Positions 50,618 to 58,854 of a stretch of 64,000 nt of DNA are shown here, piece after piece. The stretch is from Amycolatopsis sp. CA-128772 (lineage in GTDB: Bacteria > Actinomycetota > Actinomycetes > Mycobacteriales > Pseudonocardiaceae): contig NZ_PPHG01000098.1 in the NCBI RefSeq assembly GCF_002904295.1, positions 62,001 to 126,000 on the forward strand, read 5' to 3'. The position numbers and the translations under genes were made by a program. Every line of letters starts with the position of its first letter. Position 1 is the stretch's first letter. Below the pieces are notes generated by a model. It was not told the origin of the DNA and ran no database searches. It saw nothing but the letters and a program-made list of their open reading frames with translations.

Positions 50618-51472
50618 TCAAAGCTGGAGCGACTGGGTGCCGAGGACGGCGGCGAGGGCCAGGCGGTCGGCGTCCTCGCTGCCGGGCTCGGCGGTGTAGA
50701 CGCTGATGCGCAGGTCGTCCAGGGCGACGAGCAGCGTGTCGCAATCGAGGGTGATCGAGCCGACCGCCGGGTGGTCGATGGTCTTGCGCCGGGACGGGTC
50801 GGCCGCGGGCGGCGGTGCCTCGGCGTCCCACAGCTCGGCGAACCGCGGGCTGCCGGCGGCCAGGTCGGCGAGCAGGCGGCGCAGCGTGCGGTCGGCGGGG
50901 TAGCGCGACGCGGTCAGGCGCAGGTCGGCCACCAGCCGGGCTTCGTGTTCGGCCTGTTCCCGCGGGGTGTGCACGACTCGCGAGGGCAGCCGGGCGACGT
51001 TGCGCCAGACGGCGTTGCGTTCCAGCCCGCGCCAGCCGGTCGTGTCGCCCATGAGCGCGTTGTAGGGCGCATTGGCCAGCACGAGCGTCCAGGTGGCGTC
51101 GTAGACGACCACCGGGGTGTGCGACAGCCGGTCGAGCAGCCGTTGCACGCTCGGGGCGACCCGCGACGGCACGACGTCCGGACCGGGCGCGACGTGCCCG
51201 GCCAGCCGGTAGAGCAGGTCCCGTTCGGCGTCGGCCAGGCGCAGCGCGCGGGCCAGCGACTCCACGACCTGGGTCGACGGCGCCGTCGCGCGTCCCTGTT
51301 CGAGGCGGGTGAGGTAGTCGGCCGAGATGCCGGCGAGCGCGGCCAGCTCTTCGCGGCGCAATCCGCTGGCGCGCCGCCGCCGGCCCGCCGGCACGCCGAC
51401 CGCCTCGGGTGCGGCCCGGTCGCGCCAGCGCCGCAGCGTCCGGCCGAACTCCCACGCTTCCACGTGGTCCAT
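50618..51472 (-). CDS. XRE/MmyB-type regulator
   Basis: 284 residues. N-terminal helix-turn-helix, residues about 8-80: RTLRRWRDR, RRASGLRREELAALAGISADYLTRLEQGRATAPSTQVVESLARALRL. The MmyB-like ligand domain follows: PVVVYDATWTLVLANAPYNALMG, ERNAVWRNV, ASRYPADRTLRRLLADLAAGSPRFAELWD and DHPAVGSITLDCDTLLVA. These regulators commonly control a divergently placed short-chain dehydrogenase, and an SDR gene is exactly there, 93 bases away, so it is probably the target. Confidence 0.92.
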   Translation of the reverse strand: MDHVEAWEFGRTLRRWRDRAAPEAVGVPAGRRRRASGLRREELAALAGISADYLTRLEQGRATAPSTQVVESLARALRLADAERDLLYRLAGHVAPGPDVVPSRVAPSVQRLLDRLSHTPVVVYDATWTLVLANAPYNALMGDTTGWRGLERNAVWRNVARLPSRVVHTPREQAEHEARLVADLRLTASRYPADRTLRRLLADLAAGSPRFAELWDAEAPPPAADPSRRKTIDHPAVGSITLDCDTLLVALDDLRISVYTAEPGSEDADRLALAAVLGTQSLQL

Positions 51473-51565
51473 TCTGGACGAGTGCGCCCGGGTTGTCCTG
51501 GCCCTGGGAGTCCTACGAAAACCCGACGACTGGCTGCGGCCGCTACGGGCTCGCAGGCTGGAGCC

Positions 51566-52522
51566 ATGACCGAACCCGGAACCGTCCTCATCACCGGCCC
51601 GACGCGCAACCTGGGCCGCCACGCCGTGCTGGCCATGGCCGGCCGCCCGGACGGGCAGCGACCCGACCTGCTGCTCGTCGGCCGCGCCGGGCGCGACCTG
51701 ACCGCGGTCGCCGGCGAGGCGCGTGCCCTCGGGGCGCACGTCCACGAGATCGGCTGCGACCTGGCGAGCCTGGCCGACGTCCGTGCCGCCGCGGCCACCG
51801 TCCGCGGCCTGCTCGCCGACGGCGCCGTCCGCCCGTTGCGCGCGCTGGTCGCCAACGCCGGCACCATGTCGGCCGACACCCGCCGGGCCTCGGCCGACGG
51901 CTACGAGCTGACCTTCGCCGTCAACCACCTCGCGCACGCGCAGCTCATCGGCGACCTGCTCACGTCGTTCACCGCCCCGGCGCGGGTGGTGCTCGTCGGC
52001 TCGAACACCTACCAGGCCAACTTCTGGCGCAAGCTGCTGCGCGTGCCCGAAGCGAAGTGGGCCGACCCCGCCGAGCTCGCCCGCCCGGCCGGCGGCGAGC
52101 AAGCCCCGGGCATGGCCGCCTCCGGCGTCGCCTACTCCAACGCCAAGCTCGCGATCCTGTATTACGCCCACGAACTGCAGCGCCAAGCCGGCCCGGGGAT
52201 CACCGTGTCCGTGTTCGAGCCGGGCTGGATGCCCGGCACCGCGCTGGGCCGCGGCGCCCCCGCGGCGTTCCAGGCGATGAGCCGTGCCCTGGGCCGGATT
52301 CCGGGCGTCTCGACCCCGCAGCGTTCGGGGCCCCTGCTGGCCGCGATGGCCCTCGACGAGAAGTGGGCGCACCTGCGTGCCGGCGCGTTCGTGGTGAAGA
52401 CCAAGCTGACGGAGGCCGAGCCGATCGCGCACGACCGCGCCCGCGAGCGCCGCTTGTGGGAGGCGACCGCCGAGCTGCTGGACCGCGCGGGCGCGTCGAG
52501 TACCCGGGACGGCGAGCTGTGA
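51566..52522 (+). CDS. short-chain dehydrogenase/reductase (SDR)
   Basis: 318 residues, an extended form of the SDR family. Cofactor motif TGPTRNLGRHAV (TGxxxxxG) at residues 10-18, ALVANAGTMSA (NAG), and catalytic YSNAK with Ser upstream in VVLVGSNTYQ. The long C-terminal section (GWMPGTALGRGAPAAFQAM) matches SDRs related to protochlorophyllide reductase. The ATG at 51566 follows GGAG. It is divergent from the MmyB-like regulator that likely controls it. Confidence 0.9.
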   Translation: MTEPGTVLITGPTRNLGRHAVLAMAGRPDGQRPDLLLVGRAGRDLTAVAGEARALGAHVHEIGCDLASLADVRAAAATVRGLLADGAVRPLRALVANAGTMSADTRRASADGYELTFAVNHLAHAQLIGDLLTSFTAPARVVLVGSNTYQANFWRKLLRVPEAKWADPAELARPAGGEQAPGMAASGVAYSNAKLAILYYAHELQRQAGPGITVSVFEPGWMPGTALGRGAPAAFQAMSRALGRIPGVSTPQRSGPLLAAMALDEKWAHLRAGAFVVKTKLTEAEPIAHDRARERRLWEATAELLDRAGASSTRDGEL

Positions 52523-52579
52523 CGGGATGAGTTCCCGCAACGCCAGGCGGCATGACCGCGCCTCGGATAGTCTCACGCG

Positions 52580-52960
52580 GTGCATCGCAGCCGGCTGTTC
52601 GGAATCTTCATCGACACGCCTGTGGCGGAAGCCGGTTCGGCGGCGGGTTTCTGGTCCGCCGCCTTGGGAGTTCCGGCACGTTCCGTGGCGGGCGAGGAAC
52701 AGTTCACCTCGCTGGACGGTGCCGTGCCCGATCTGGTCGTCGACATCCAGGCGGTCGACGACGAGCCCCGCTACCACGTCGACATCGAGACGGATGACGT
52801 GGCGGCGGAGGTGGCCCGGCTGACGGCTCTGGGCGCGAAGCCGGTCTCGCGCTGGCTGGAGTGTCACACGCTGCGCGCGCCCGGCGGCCACCTGCTCTGC
52901 GTGGTGCCGGTGCACAGCGATCCGGAGACGTTTCGCAGGCTTGCTCGTACGTGGCCGTGA
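52580..52960 (+). CDS. VOC-family glyoxalase-like protein
   Basis: 126 residues from a GTG at 52580. It has the pattern of Glyoxalase_6-type VOC proteins: RLFGIFIDTPVAEAGSAAGFWSAALG, HVDIETDDVAAEVARLTALGAKPVSRW, and LRAPGGHLLCVVPVHSD. No clear ribosome-binding site precedes the start. Its 3' end overlaps the remnant of an oxidoreductase gene on the other strand, so the last ten or so residues could have been altered by the deletion that made that remnant. Confidence 0.8.
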   Translation: MHRSRLFGIFIDTPVAEAGSAAGFWSAALGVPARSVAGEEQFTSLDGAVPDLVVDIQAVDDEPRYHVDIETDDVAAEVARLTALGAKPVSRWLECHTLRAPGGHLLCVVPVHSDPETFRRLARTWP

Positions 52961-53225
52961 TGGTCGCCAGTTGACCGCGGCCGGGGAACCCGGCATCGAT
53001 GCACCGTCCACACAGTACAGTCCGCGGTAGCCGTGCAGGCGTCCGTGGCCGTCCGTAGCCTGGCCGAGCGGCACGCCGCCGAGGGGGTGGGCCGCGTGCG
53101 GGCCCAGCGGGTCGAGCACTCGCCGTGGGGAAGGAGCTGCTGTGGGGCCGCACCGCCCGGCCGTCGCCGCGGGCGGGCATCGCGGCCACCGCCGGTGACG
53201 TGACCCGGGTCGAATCCGGTGGAAA
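52915..53225 (-). pseudogene. C-terminal fragment of a GMC-type FAD oxidoreductase
   Basis: Between about 53119 and 52970 one minus-strand frame reads HPLGGVPLGQATDGHGRLHGYRGLYCVDGASMPGSPAAVN, the highly conserved end of GMC/cholesterol-oxidase-like enzymes, with the catalytic HP histidine region. The following TITATYEQACE end is in another frame, so there is at least one frameshift. The N-terminal 400 or so residues, with the FAD-binding motif, are absent. It is a dead remnant between the VOC gene and the MerR gene. Confidence 0.75.
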
Positions 53226-53296
53226 CGCGATCGCGCGTGGCTTTTCGGAGCGCCGCTGAGCGGTGTACCGCCGAGGAAGGCGGCACACCCACGGTG

Positions 53297-53629
53297 TCAT
53301 TCTGTGGGCTGGGGACGGGAATTCTGTTGCTGGGCTTCGCGGAGCTGGTCTTCGAGGGACACGATGCGGCACGCCGCGTCGATGGCGGTGCCGTGGTCGA
53401 CCAGTTCGCGCACGCGGGCGGCGATCCGCAACTGGTGGCGGGAGTAACGGCGGTGGCCGCCGGCGGACCGTTGCGGGGTGAGCAGCCCGGCTTCGCCGAG
53501 GCTGCGCAGGAAGCCTTGGGTGGCGCCGAGCAAGTCGGCGGCCCGGCCCATCGTGTAGGCGGGGTAGTGCTCGTCGTCGAACTTGTCGGCCGCGCTGGGC
53601 GTGGCCGGGCCTTGTCGGTCAGGAATCAT
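53297..53629 (-). CDS. MerR-family regulator (short type)
   Basis: 110 residues from an ATG at 53629 with GCGGAGGTGG upstream. Helix-turn-helix: YPAYTMGRAADLLGATQGFLRSLGEAGLLTPQRSAGGHRRYSRHQLRIAARV, residues about 22-73, with the MerR wing GGHRRYS. A short coiled coil (IVSLEDQLREAQQQ) ends the protein; there is no metal-binding cysteine. This short MerR form is widespread in actinomycetes with unclear effectors. A strong hairpin lies in its leader, about 20 bp before the ATG. Confidence 0.88.
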   Translation of the reverse strand: MIPDRQGPATPSAADKFDDEHYPAYTMGRAADLLGATQGFLRSLGEAGLLTPQRSAGGHRRYSRHQLRIAARVRELVDHGTAIDAACRIVSLEDQLREAQQQNSRPQPTE

Positions 53630-54029
53630 TCCACCTCCGCATCACAGAGAGCCCCGGGTGCCACTACGGCACCCGGGGCCCTCGGAGGTTGGGATTTCAC
53701 CATTGCCGACCGGCGCGACCGCCGGCGTTCTGCACCCGCGTCCAGCCGGGAACCGGCTTCCGCGGTGATCGCTTACTCGTGACCGAGCACCACCTCCGAA
53801 CTCGATGGGACTACGGCACCCGCGCGGCACTACCCGGCCGCTGCGGGCGATCCAATGATGTTCCCGTTCCCTTCTCTTCTGAGTTCTCTCGCTGCGAGGA
53901 GAAGACTACACACGCCCGCCGCCGAATGTCTACTCCGGTGAGCATAGATTTTCTGGCCGTGTCGGCAGGCGCGAGTGGGATTCCCGAAACCGGGGTACCC
54001 CCAGGTGGACGACAGAAAGGGTCTCGTGC
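53630..54029. other. 400-bp divergent intergenic region
   Basis: Between the MerR gene and the second RsbW-like gene no ORF can be supported. It contains the hairpin at 53647-53683 and, from about 53860 to 53960, the most A+T-rich stretch of the neighbourhood, where promoters for both sides are expected. A GGGTAC at 53993-53998 resembles the -10 of stress sigma-B-type promoters and lies 32 bp before the ATG of the HATPase gene, but no matching -35 was found. The phrase CTACGGCACCCG occurs twice (about 53664 and 53813). Confidence 0.5.
53651..53679 (-). promoter_or_regulatory. strong hairpin in the MerR gene leader
   Basis: GCCCCGGGTGCC at 53651-53662 pairs perfectly with 53668-53679 around a 5-base loop, and three more pairs extend the stem after one mismatch (53647-53683). 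On the minus strand it sits about 20 bp before the MerR ATG, ahead of the ribosome-binding site. It may be a leader attenuator, or the terminator of a lost upstream gene. Confidence 0.5.
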
Positions 54030-54479
54030 ATGACTACCGACTCCCGCGACCCCTTGCCTGACGCGCCCGCAGCCGACTGTGACGGCGATGTCGCCGACCT
54101 CCACCGCCGCGGGCTGGAGGCGACTCCGCACCAGCTGGCCGGCCTGCGACGCCAGGTCGGCGAGTGGGCCCGGCGTGCCGGCCTGGCCGTGGGGCGGGTG
54201 CCGGACCTCGTGCTGGCCGTGTACGAGGCGATGGCCAACGTCGTCGTCCACGCTTACGCCGGCCACGCCGGGCTGCTCGACCTGAGCGCCCGGCATCACG
54301 GCCATCGCCTCACCGTGACCGTCGCGGATCGCGGGCAGTGGGAGCCCGCCCGCGTCCGCGGGCTGTTGCACGGCCGGGGGCTGCCCCTGATCCGCACCCT
54401 CGCCGACGAGGTGTCCCTCATCTCCAGTCCGGACGGCACCACCGTCGAGATGACCTGGGACTGCCGCGCGGCGAACTGA
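54030..54479 (+). CDS. RsbW-like ATP-binding protein (anti-sigma regulatory factor)
   Basis: 149 residues. HATPase_c fold with N-box LAVYEAMANVVVHAYAG near residue 66-80, followed by LTVTVADRGQW and the lid RGLLHGRGLPLIRTLADEV, and the ending TTVEMTWD. Fits lone RsbW-type kinases of actinomycetes that bind sigma factors or phosphorylate STAS proteins. The ATG at 54030 is preceded by GACAGAAAGGG. It lies 1.6 kb from the SpoIIE/STAS fusion protein and could be its partner; the first such ATPase of the window is at 3.7 kb. Confidence 0.87.
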   Translation: MTTDSRDPLPDAPAADCDGDVADLHRRGLEATPHQLAGLRRQVGEWARRAGLAVGRVPDLVLAVYEAMANVVVHAYAGHAGLLDLSARHHGHRLTVTVADRGQWEPARVRGLLHGRGLPLIRTLADEVSLISSPDGTTVEMTWDCRAAN

Positions 54480-54494
54480 CCGGGAGCAGCCGCC

Positions 54495-55355
54495 TCACCG
54501 CGGAAGCCTTCTTCCCGGCGCGGTCCGGTCCGGGTGTGCGGTGGCCAGCCGGGTGAGGGTCGTCCGGCTGACCTTTCCCGTCGGGCCCAGGGGCAGGCGG
54601 GGCAGGACGAGGAGGCGTTCCGGGAGCTTGACCGGTTCGAGGTCGTGGCGGGTGCGCAGGTACCCGGCCAGTTCGGCCAGGCCGGGTGGTGGGTGCCCGG
54701 GGTGGGCCACGATGCAGGCGCACAGCCGTTCCCCCAGGTCCGGGTCCGGAACGCCCACACAGCCGACCTCGGCCACGGCGGGGTGGCCGGACAGGTACGT
54801 TTCGACTTCGGCCGGGCTGATCGTGCGGCCGCCGCGGAGGACGATCTGACCGCCGCGGCCGGTCACGTGGAGTACGCCGTCCTCGTCGAGGAAGCCGCGA
54901 TCGCCGGTGCGGACCCAGCCGCCGGCGGTGCGGTACCGGGAGTTCAGCCCGGGGTCGGCCACGTAGGACATCGGCGTCATCGGGCCGCGGGCGCGGACCT
55001 CCCCGGACGTGCCGGCGGGGAGCGGCCGGCCGGCTTCGTCGGTGACGGTGATCGTGGCGACCGCCGGGTCGGGGCGGCCGTCGACGGCGTTGTGGCAGTT
55101 CACGCCGTCGGTCGAGCCGTAGACGAGGATCACCGGGGTGCGGAACCGGGTCCGGACCCGCTGTTCGACCGCCGGGGGCATCGGAGCACCGCTGGACACC
55201 AGCGCGCGCAGCCCCGGCGGGCGACCGGTGCGGTGCCGCCCGGCCAGGCGGCTCAGCATCGTGGGCACGCCGAACACGTGGGTCGGTTCGTGCTCGTCGA
55301 TCGCGCGCAACGCAGCGTCGGGGTCGAACCGCCGCGACACGATGAGCGTCCCGCG
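54495..55355 (-). pseudogene. acyl-CoA-synthetase-like (AMP-binding) enzyme, N-terminus lost
   Basis: The frame holds the C-terminal 285 residues of an AMP-forming ligase: FDPDAALRAIDEHEPTHVFGVPTMLSRL, RALVSSGAPMPPAV, VYGSTDGVNCHN (A5), GWVRTGDRGFLDEDGVLHVTGR (A7-A8), ISPAEVETYLSGHPAVAEVGCVGVPD and LPLGPTGKVSR with the A10 lysine. The first 200 or more residues, including the P-loop A3, are missing: at about 55355 the sequence passes directly into the start of a nucleotide-sugar dehydrogenase in another frame. It cannot adenylate a substrate. Confidence 0.85.
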
Positions 55356-55504
55356 ACGGGCGACCGGCCGGCGGCCAGTGTCGCGACCACGGTGGCATCG
55401 ACGTCGAAACCCGTGGTGCGCAGCCCCGACCGGCAGGCCGCTTCGGCGAGCGGCAGGCCGGCGTGGCCCAGCCCGACCACGACCAGATCGACCCCGGGCC
55501 TCAC
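55355..55504 (-). pseudogene. nucleotide-sugar dehydrogenase, N-terminal fragment
   Basis: From a GTG at 55504 the first 50 residues are VDLVVVGLGHAGLPLAEAACRSGLRTTGFDVDATVVATLAAG, the Rossmann start (GxGxxG variant) of UDP-glucose/UDP-ManNAc dehydrogenases. Homology ends at about 55355, where the body of an AMP-binding ligase follows in a different frame. The GTG overlaps the stop of the small secreted protein gene (GTGA), so the fragment may still be translated as a short fused peptide of about 83 residues with no function. Confidence 0.75.
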
Positions 55505-55824
55505 GCGCCGACCGAGAACGAACCGGTGCCCGGCGCGACGTGCGTGCCGAACCCCGGTCGCACCGAGTCACCCGGCGTCAGGCACAAGGGATCGCCGTAG
55601 GTGGTGACCACTTCGTCGGTTTCGTTGATCAGCACGTGCGCGGCGACCGGCAGCTTATGACAGCCCTCCGGAGCTTCCCACGTGTCGAGTTGCTGGAATT
55701 CCGTGGAAAACACGACGACCCGGCCGGTCGCCGTGGCGGACTCGGCGGAAGCCGTCGATCCCGCCGGAAACGACACGGTGCAGAGCACAATTGCGGCGGC
55801 CGAGGCCGGCAGTTTCCTCATCAT
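55501..55824 (-). CDS. small secreted protein of unknown function
   Basis: 107 residues from an ATG at 55824 (or the next codon at 55821, better spaced from GGAGG). A signal peptide is clear: KLPASAAAIVLCTVSFPAGSTASA, cut near residue 28. The mature 80 residues are beta-rich with two cysteines that may pair (EGCHKLPVAAHVLINE, GDPLCLTPGDSV) and end GTGSFSVGA. I do not recognise a family; similar small secreted proteins of Pseudonocardiaceae exist. The stop overlaps the fragmentary dehydrogenase start. Confidence 0.7.
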   Translation of the reverse strand: MMRKLPASAAAIVLCTVSFPAGSTASAESATATGRVVVFSTEFQQLDTWEAPEGCHKLPVAAHVLINETDEVVTTYGDPLCLTPGDSVRPGFGTHVAPGTGSFSVGA

Positions 55825-56127
55825 TACCTCCACGAATTCACGAACGCCCCGACCGAATTTAGCAACGCCGCCGCGGCGCGTCAGGAGGTCTGCGAACACC
55901 GGCCCGAAACGGGTGGGGTGACGGCATCGAAAGATCCGGAGGCGACCACCCAGCGTCGTTTCGGCGCCCGGTTCCGGAATGGATCGTGTACCAAGCGTGC
56001 TCTCCGTGATGCGCACAGTAGTCGTAGGTCGAGACCTCGGGCGCGGTGGATGTCGCCGGTGTGACGTGCCGGTGGTGGCCGGACACGGCGCTGAGCCGGT
56101 GACCCGGCCCGGCACCCGTTAGGCTGA
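55825..56127. other. 300-bp divergent intergenic region
   Basis: Between the small secreted protein and the SpoIIE-type gene no ORF is convincing. Promoters for both should lie here; the A+T-richer part is at about 55830-55870. Near 56030-56090 there are several short GCCGGTG/CACCGGC elements but no clear long palindrome. Confidence 0.4.
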
Positions 56128-58839
56128 ATGGAGTCGTCGGTACGCCGTCGTTTCGTCGGGAAGCTTGGGAGCATGGGACCGGAGTACTTGCGAGAGCTCG
56201 TCGGCACCTTGCCGGTCGTCGTGTGGGAAGCCGATGCCCGCGATGGGCGCTATTCCTTCGTCTCCGGCGGTTCGGCCGCGCTGCTGGGGTACCCGCCGTC
56301 GGCCTGGATGGCCGATCCGGCGTTCGCGCTGTCGGTGGTGCACCCCGAGGACCGCGACCGCTACGCGCGGGCCCGGCGGGAAGACCGCTACGACGTCACC
56401 TTCCGCGGGATCGCCGGGGACGGCCGCACGGTGTGGTTGCAGGAAGTCGGTGAACGGCAGCCCGGTGGCACGAAGATCCGCGGCGTGCTGCTCTCGGCGT
56501 CCGAACGGCGCTCGGAAGCCGGGCGGCAGCGGTTCCTGACCGGCTTCGAACGCGGGATGCAGGACCTGGACGACGCCGAAGGGGTCATGGAGTACGCGGC
56601 CCGCAGCCTGGGGGAGTACCTCGGCGCGGACCGGTGCGCCTACGCCGAAGCCGAGGACGACGAAGACCATTTCCTGATGAGCGGCGACCATTCGACCGGG
56701 CTGCCGCCGCTGCCCGGCCGGTTTGCGATGTCGGCCTTCGGCGACGGGTGCATGCGGGCGATGCGCGCCGGTCAGCCGTGGGTCGTGGCCGACAGCTTCC
56801 ACGACGAGCGCCTCGCGCCGGCGGACCTGGACGCGTACCGGGTGACCGGCATCCGGGCGGTGATCTGCGTGCCGCTGAGGCGCGGCGGCCGGTTCGTCGC
56901 GGCGATGGCCGTGCACCAGGCCACCGTCCGGCACTGGACCGCCGCGGAGACCGAGCTCGTCGAGCTCATCGTCGCCCGGTGCTGGGAATCGATCCAGCGC
57001 ACCCACGCCGGGCGCGCGCTGCGCGACAGCGAGCGGCGCCACCGGTTGCTGGTCGAGCGCGCCACCGACGTGATCTGGGTGCTCGACCGCGACCTGTGCT
57101 TCGCCGAAGTCAACCCGGCGGCCTGTGAACTGCTGGGGTATCCGCGCGACGAGCTGATCGGCACCCCGATCACCGGCCTGCTCGACGACGACGCCGCCGA
57201 GCGGTGGCGGCAGCTGATCGCCGAGCCGGGCCTGGTCCGGGAAAGCACCGAGGTGCACCACGTGCGCCGGGCCGACGGTGAACCGATCGCCCTGGAACTC
57301 GGCATCCAGGTGACGCCGTCCGGGGTGCAGGCGATCGGCCGCGACGTCACCGAACGGCGCCGGCGAGAGGCCGAGCGGGAGCTGCTGCTGCAGCGGGAGC
57401 GCGAGATCGCCGAGACGCTCCAGCACAGCCTGCTCCCGCGCGAGCTGCCCGCGCTGGCGCGGGTGGCGGCCTCGGCGCGATACCTGCCGGCGGCGGTGCA
57501 CGCCCAGACCGGCGGGGACTGGTACGAACTCGTCGAGGTGGGGGAGAGCCGGATCGCGCTGTCGGTCGGGGACGTGGTGGGCAAGGGCCCGCGGGCCGCG
57601 GCGGTGATGGGGCAGCTGCGCAGCGTCCTGGCCGCGAGCCTGCTCGACGGGCACGGCCCCGCCGCCGCGCTGGACCGCCTCGACGCCTTCGCCGCCCGCA
57701 CCGAATGCGCGGCCGGGACGACCTGCGCGTGCCTCACCCTGGACTGGCGGACCGGCGAGCTGCGCTGGGCCGTGGCCGGGCACCCGCCACCCGTCGTCGT
57801 CGAGGACGGCACGGCCCGGCTGCTGACCGGCGGCGACCGCGTGCTGGGCGGCCCGGACCGCACCCCCTACCGGGAGGAGACGGCCACGCTCCTTCCGGGT
57901 GCGTCCGTCGTCCTCTACACCGACGGCCTGGTCGAACGCCGCGAGGAGCCCATCGACGACGGCCTGCGCCGGCTGTGCGGCGCCGCGGCCCGGGCCGCGG
58001 CCTCGGGACCGGAACAGCTGGTCGCCTCGGTCACCGGCGAACTCCTCGACGGCGGCCAGGAAGACGACGTCGCCGTGCTGGCGATCAGGCTCCTCCCGGC
58101 CCCCCTGCGGCAGCGGGCCCCGGCGACGACCGCGGTGCTGGCGCGGCTGCGCGAGGACGTCGCGCGGTGGTCGGCGCTGGCCGGGTTGAGCGGAGAAACG
58201 CACCAGGACCTCGTGCTCGCCCTCGGCGAGGCGGTCGCCAACTCCGTCGAGCACGCGTCCGCCGGCGAGGTGCGGTACTCGGTGTCCCGGACCGCCGACG
58301 GTCGCGTCGAGGCCTCCGCGGGCGACGACGGCCGCTGGCGCCCGGAACCGGCCGACAACAGCCACCGCGGCCGTGGCCTGCTGATCATCGAGGCGGTGTC
58401 CGAGGAAACCGCCATCGAGCGCGACGGCGGCGGCACGACGGTGCGGTTCCGGATCGCCCCGGACCCGGCTTCGCCGCGGGCGGCGGAACCGGTGCCCGCG
58501 GCGGTCTCCGCTCCCGCCACGCTCTCGGTGTCCGAAGTGGACCCCGGCGTCCTCGTCCTCGGCCTGACCGGGGACCTCGACCTGGAGACCACCGGCCAGG
58601 TCCGCCCGGCGGTGCTCGCCCAGCTGGAAGCGACGACCGCCGGCCGGGTGGTCGTCGACCTCACCGCCCTGCGGTACCTGAGCAGCTGCGGCGTCGCGCT
58701 GCTGCTCGACGTCGCGGTCCTCGCGCGGCGGAAGAACTCGGCCGTCACCGTGCGGACCGCGGAACGCTCGGCGCCCGAGCGGATCGTCCGGCTGGCCGGT
58801 CTGGCGTCGGCGTTCACCGTGGACACCGTCACGCGCTGA
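56128..58839 (+). CDS. PAS-GAF-PAS-SpoIIE phosphatase-HATPase-STAS signalling protein
   Basis: 903 residues from an ATG at 56128; an ATG at 56173 with GGGAG before it is the alternative. Domains: PAS, about 20-130 (VVVWEADARDGRYSFVSGGSAALLGY); GAF, about 145-295 (LGEYLGADRCAYAEAE, RAVICVPLRRGGRFVAAMAV); second PAS, about 305-410 (VIWVLDRDLCFAEVNPAACELLGY); SpoIIE-type PP2C, about 430-655 (QTGGDWYELVEV, LSVGDVVGKG, GGQEDDVAVLAIR); HATPase, about 670-785 (LALGEAVANSVEHAS); STAS, about 800-900 (VVVDLTALRYLSSCGVALLLDV). Phosphatase, kinase and antagonist of a partner-switching module are thus in one chain, probably controlling a stress sigma factor in answer to signals sensed by PAS and GAF. Confidence 0.92.
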   Translation: MESSVRRRFVGKLGSMGPEYLRELVGTLPVVVWEADARDGRYSFVSGGSAALLGYPPSAWMADPAFALSVVHPEDRDRYARARREDRYDVTFRGIAGDGRTVWLQEVGERQPGGTKIRGVLLSASERRSEAGRQRFLTGFERGMQDLDDAEGVMEYAARSLGEYLGADRCAYAEAEDDEDHFLMSGDHSTGLPPLPGRFAMSAFGDGCMRAMRAGQPWVVADSFHDERLAPADLDAYRVTGIRAVICVPLRRGGRFVAAMAVHQATVRHWTAAETELVELIVARCWESIQRTHAGRALRDSERRHRLLVERATDVIWVLDRDLCFAEVNPAACELLGYPRDELIGTPITGLLDDDAAERWRQLIAEPGLVRESTEVHHVRRADGEPIALELGIQVTPSGVQAIGRDVTERRRREAERELLLQREREIAETLQHSLLPRELPALARVAASARYLPAAVHAQTGGDWYELVEVGESRIALSVGDVVGKGPRAAAVMGQLRSVLAASLLDGHGPAAALDRLDAFAARTECAAGTTCACLTLDWRTGELRWAVAGHPPPVVVEDGTARLLTGGDRVLGGPDRTPYREETATLLPGASVVLYTDGLVERREEPIDDGLRRLCGAAARAAASGPEQLVASVTGELLDGGQEDDVAVLAIRLLPAPLRQRAPATTAVLARLREDVARWSALAGLSGETHQDLVLALGEAVANSVEHASAGEVRYSVSRTADGRVEASAGDDGRWRPEPADNSHRGRGLLIIEAVSEETAIERDGGGTTVRFRIAPDPASPRAAEPVPAAVSAPATLSVSEVDPGVLVLGLTGDLDLETTGQVRPAVLAQLEATTAGRVVVDLTALRYLSSCGVALLLDVAVLARRKNSAVTVRTAERSAPERIVRLAGLASAFTVDTVTR

Positions 58840-58854
58840 GGCGCCGGTCGGTGC

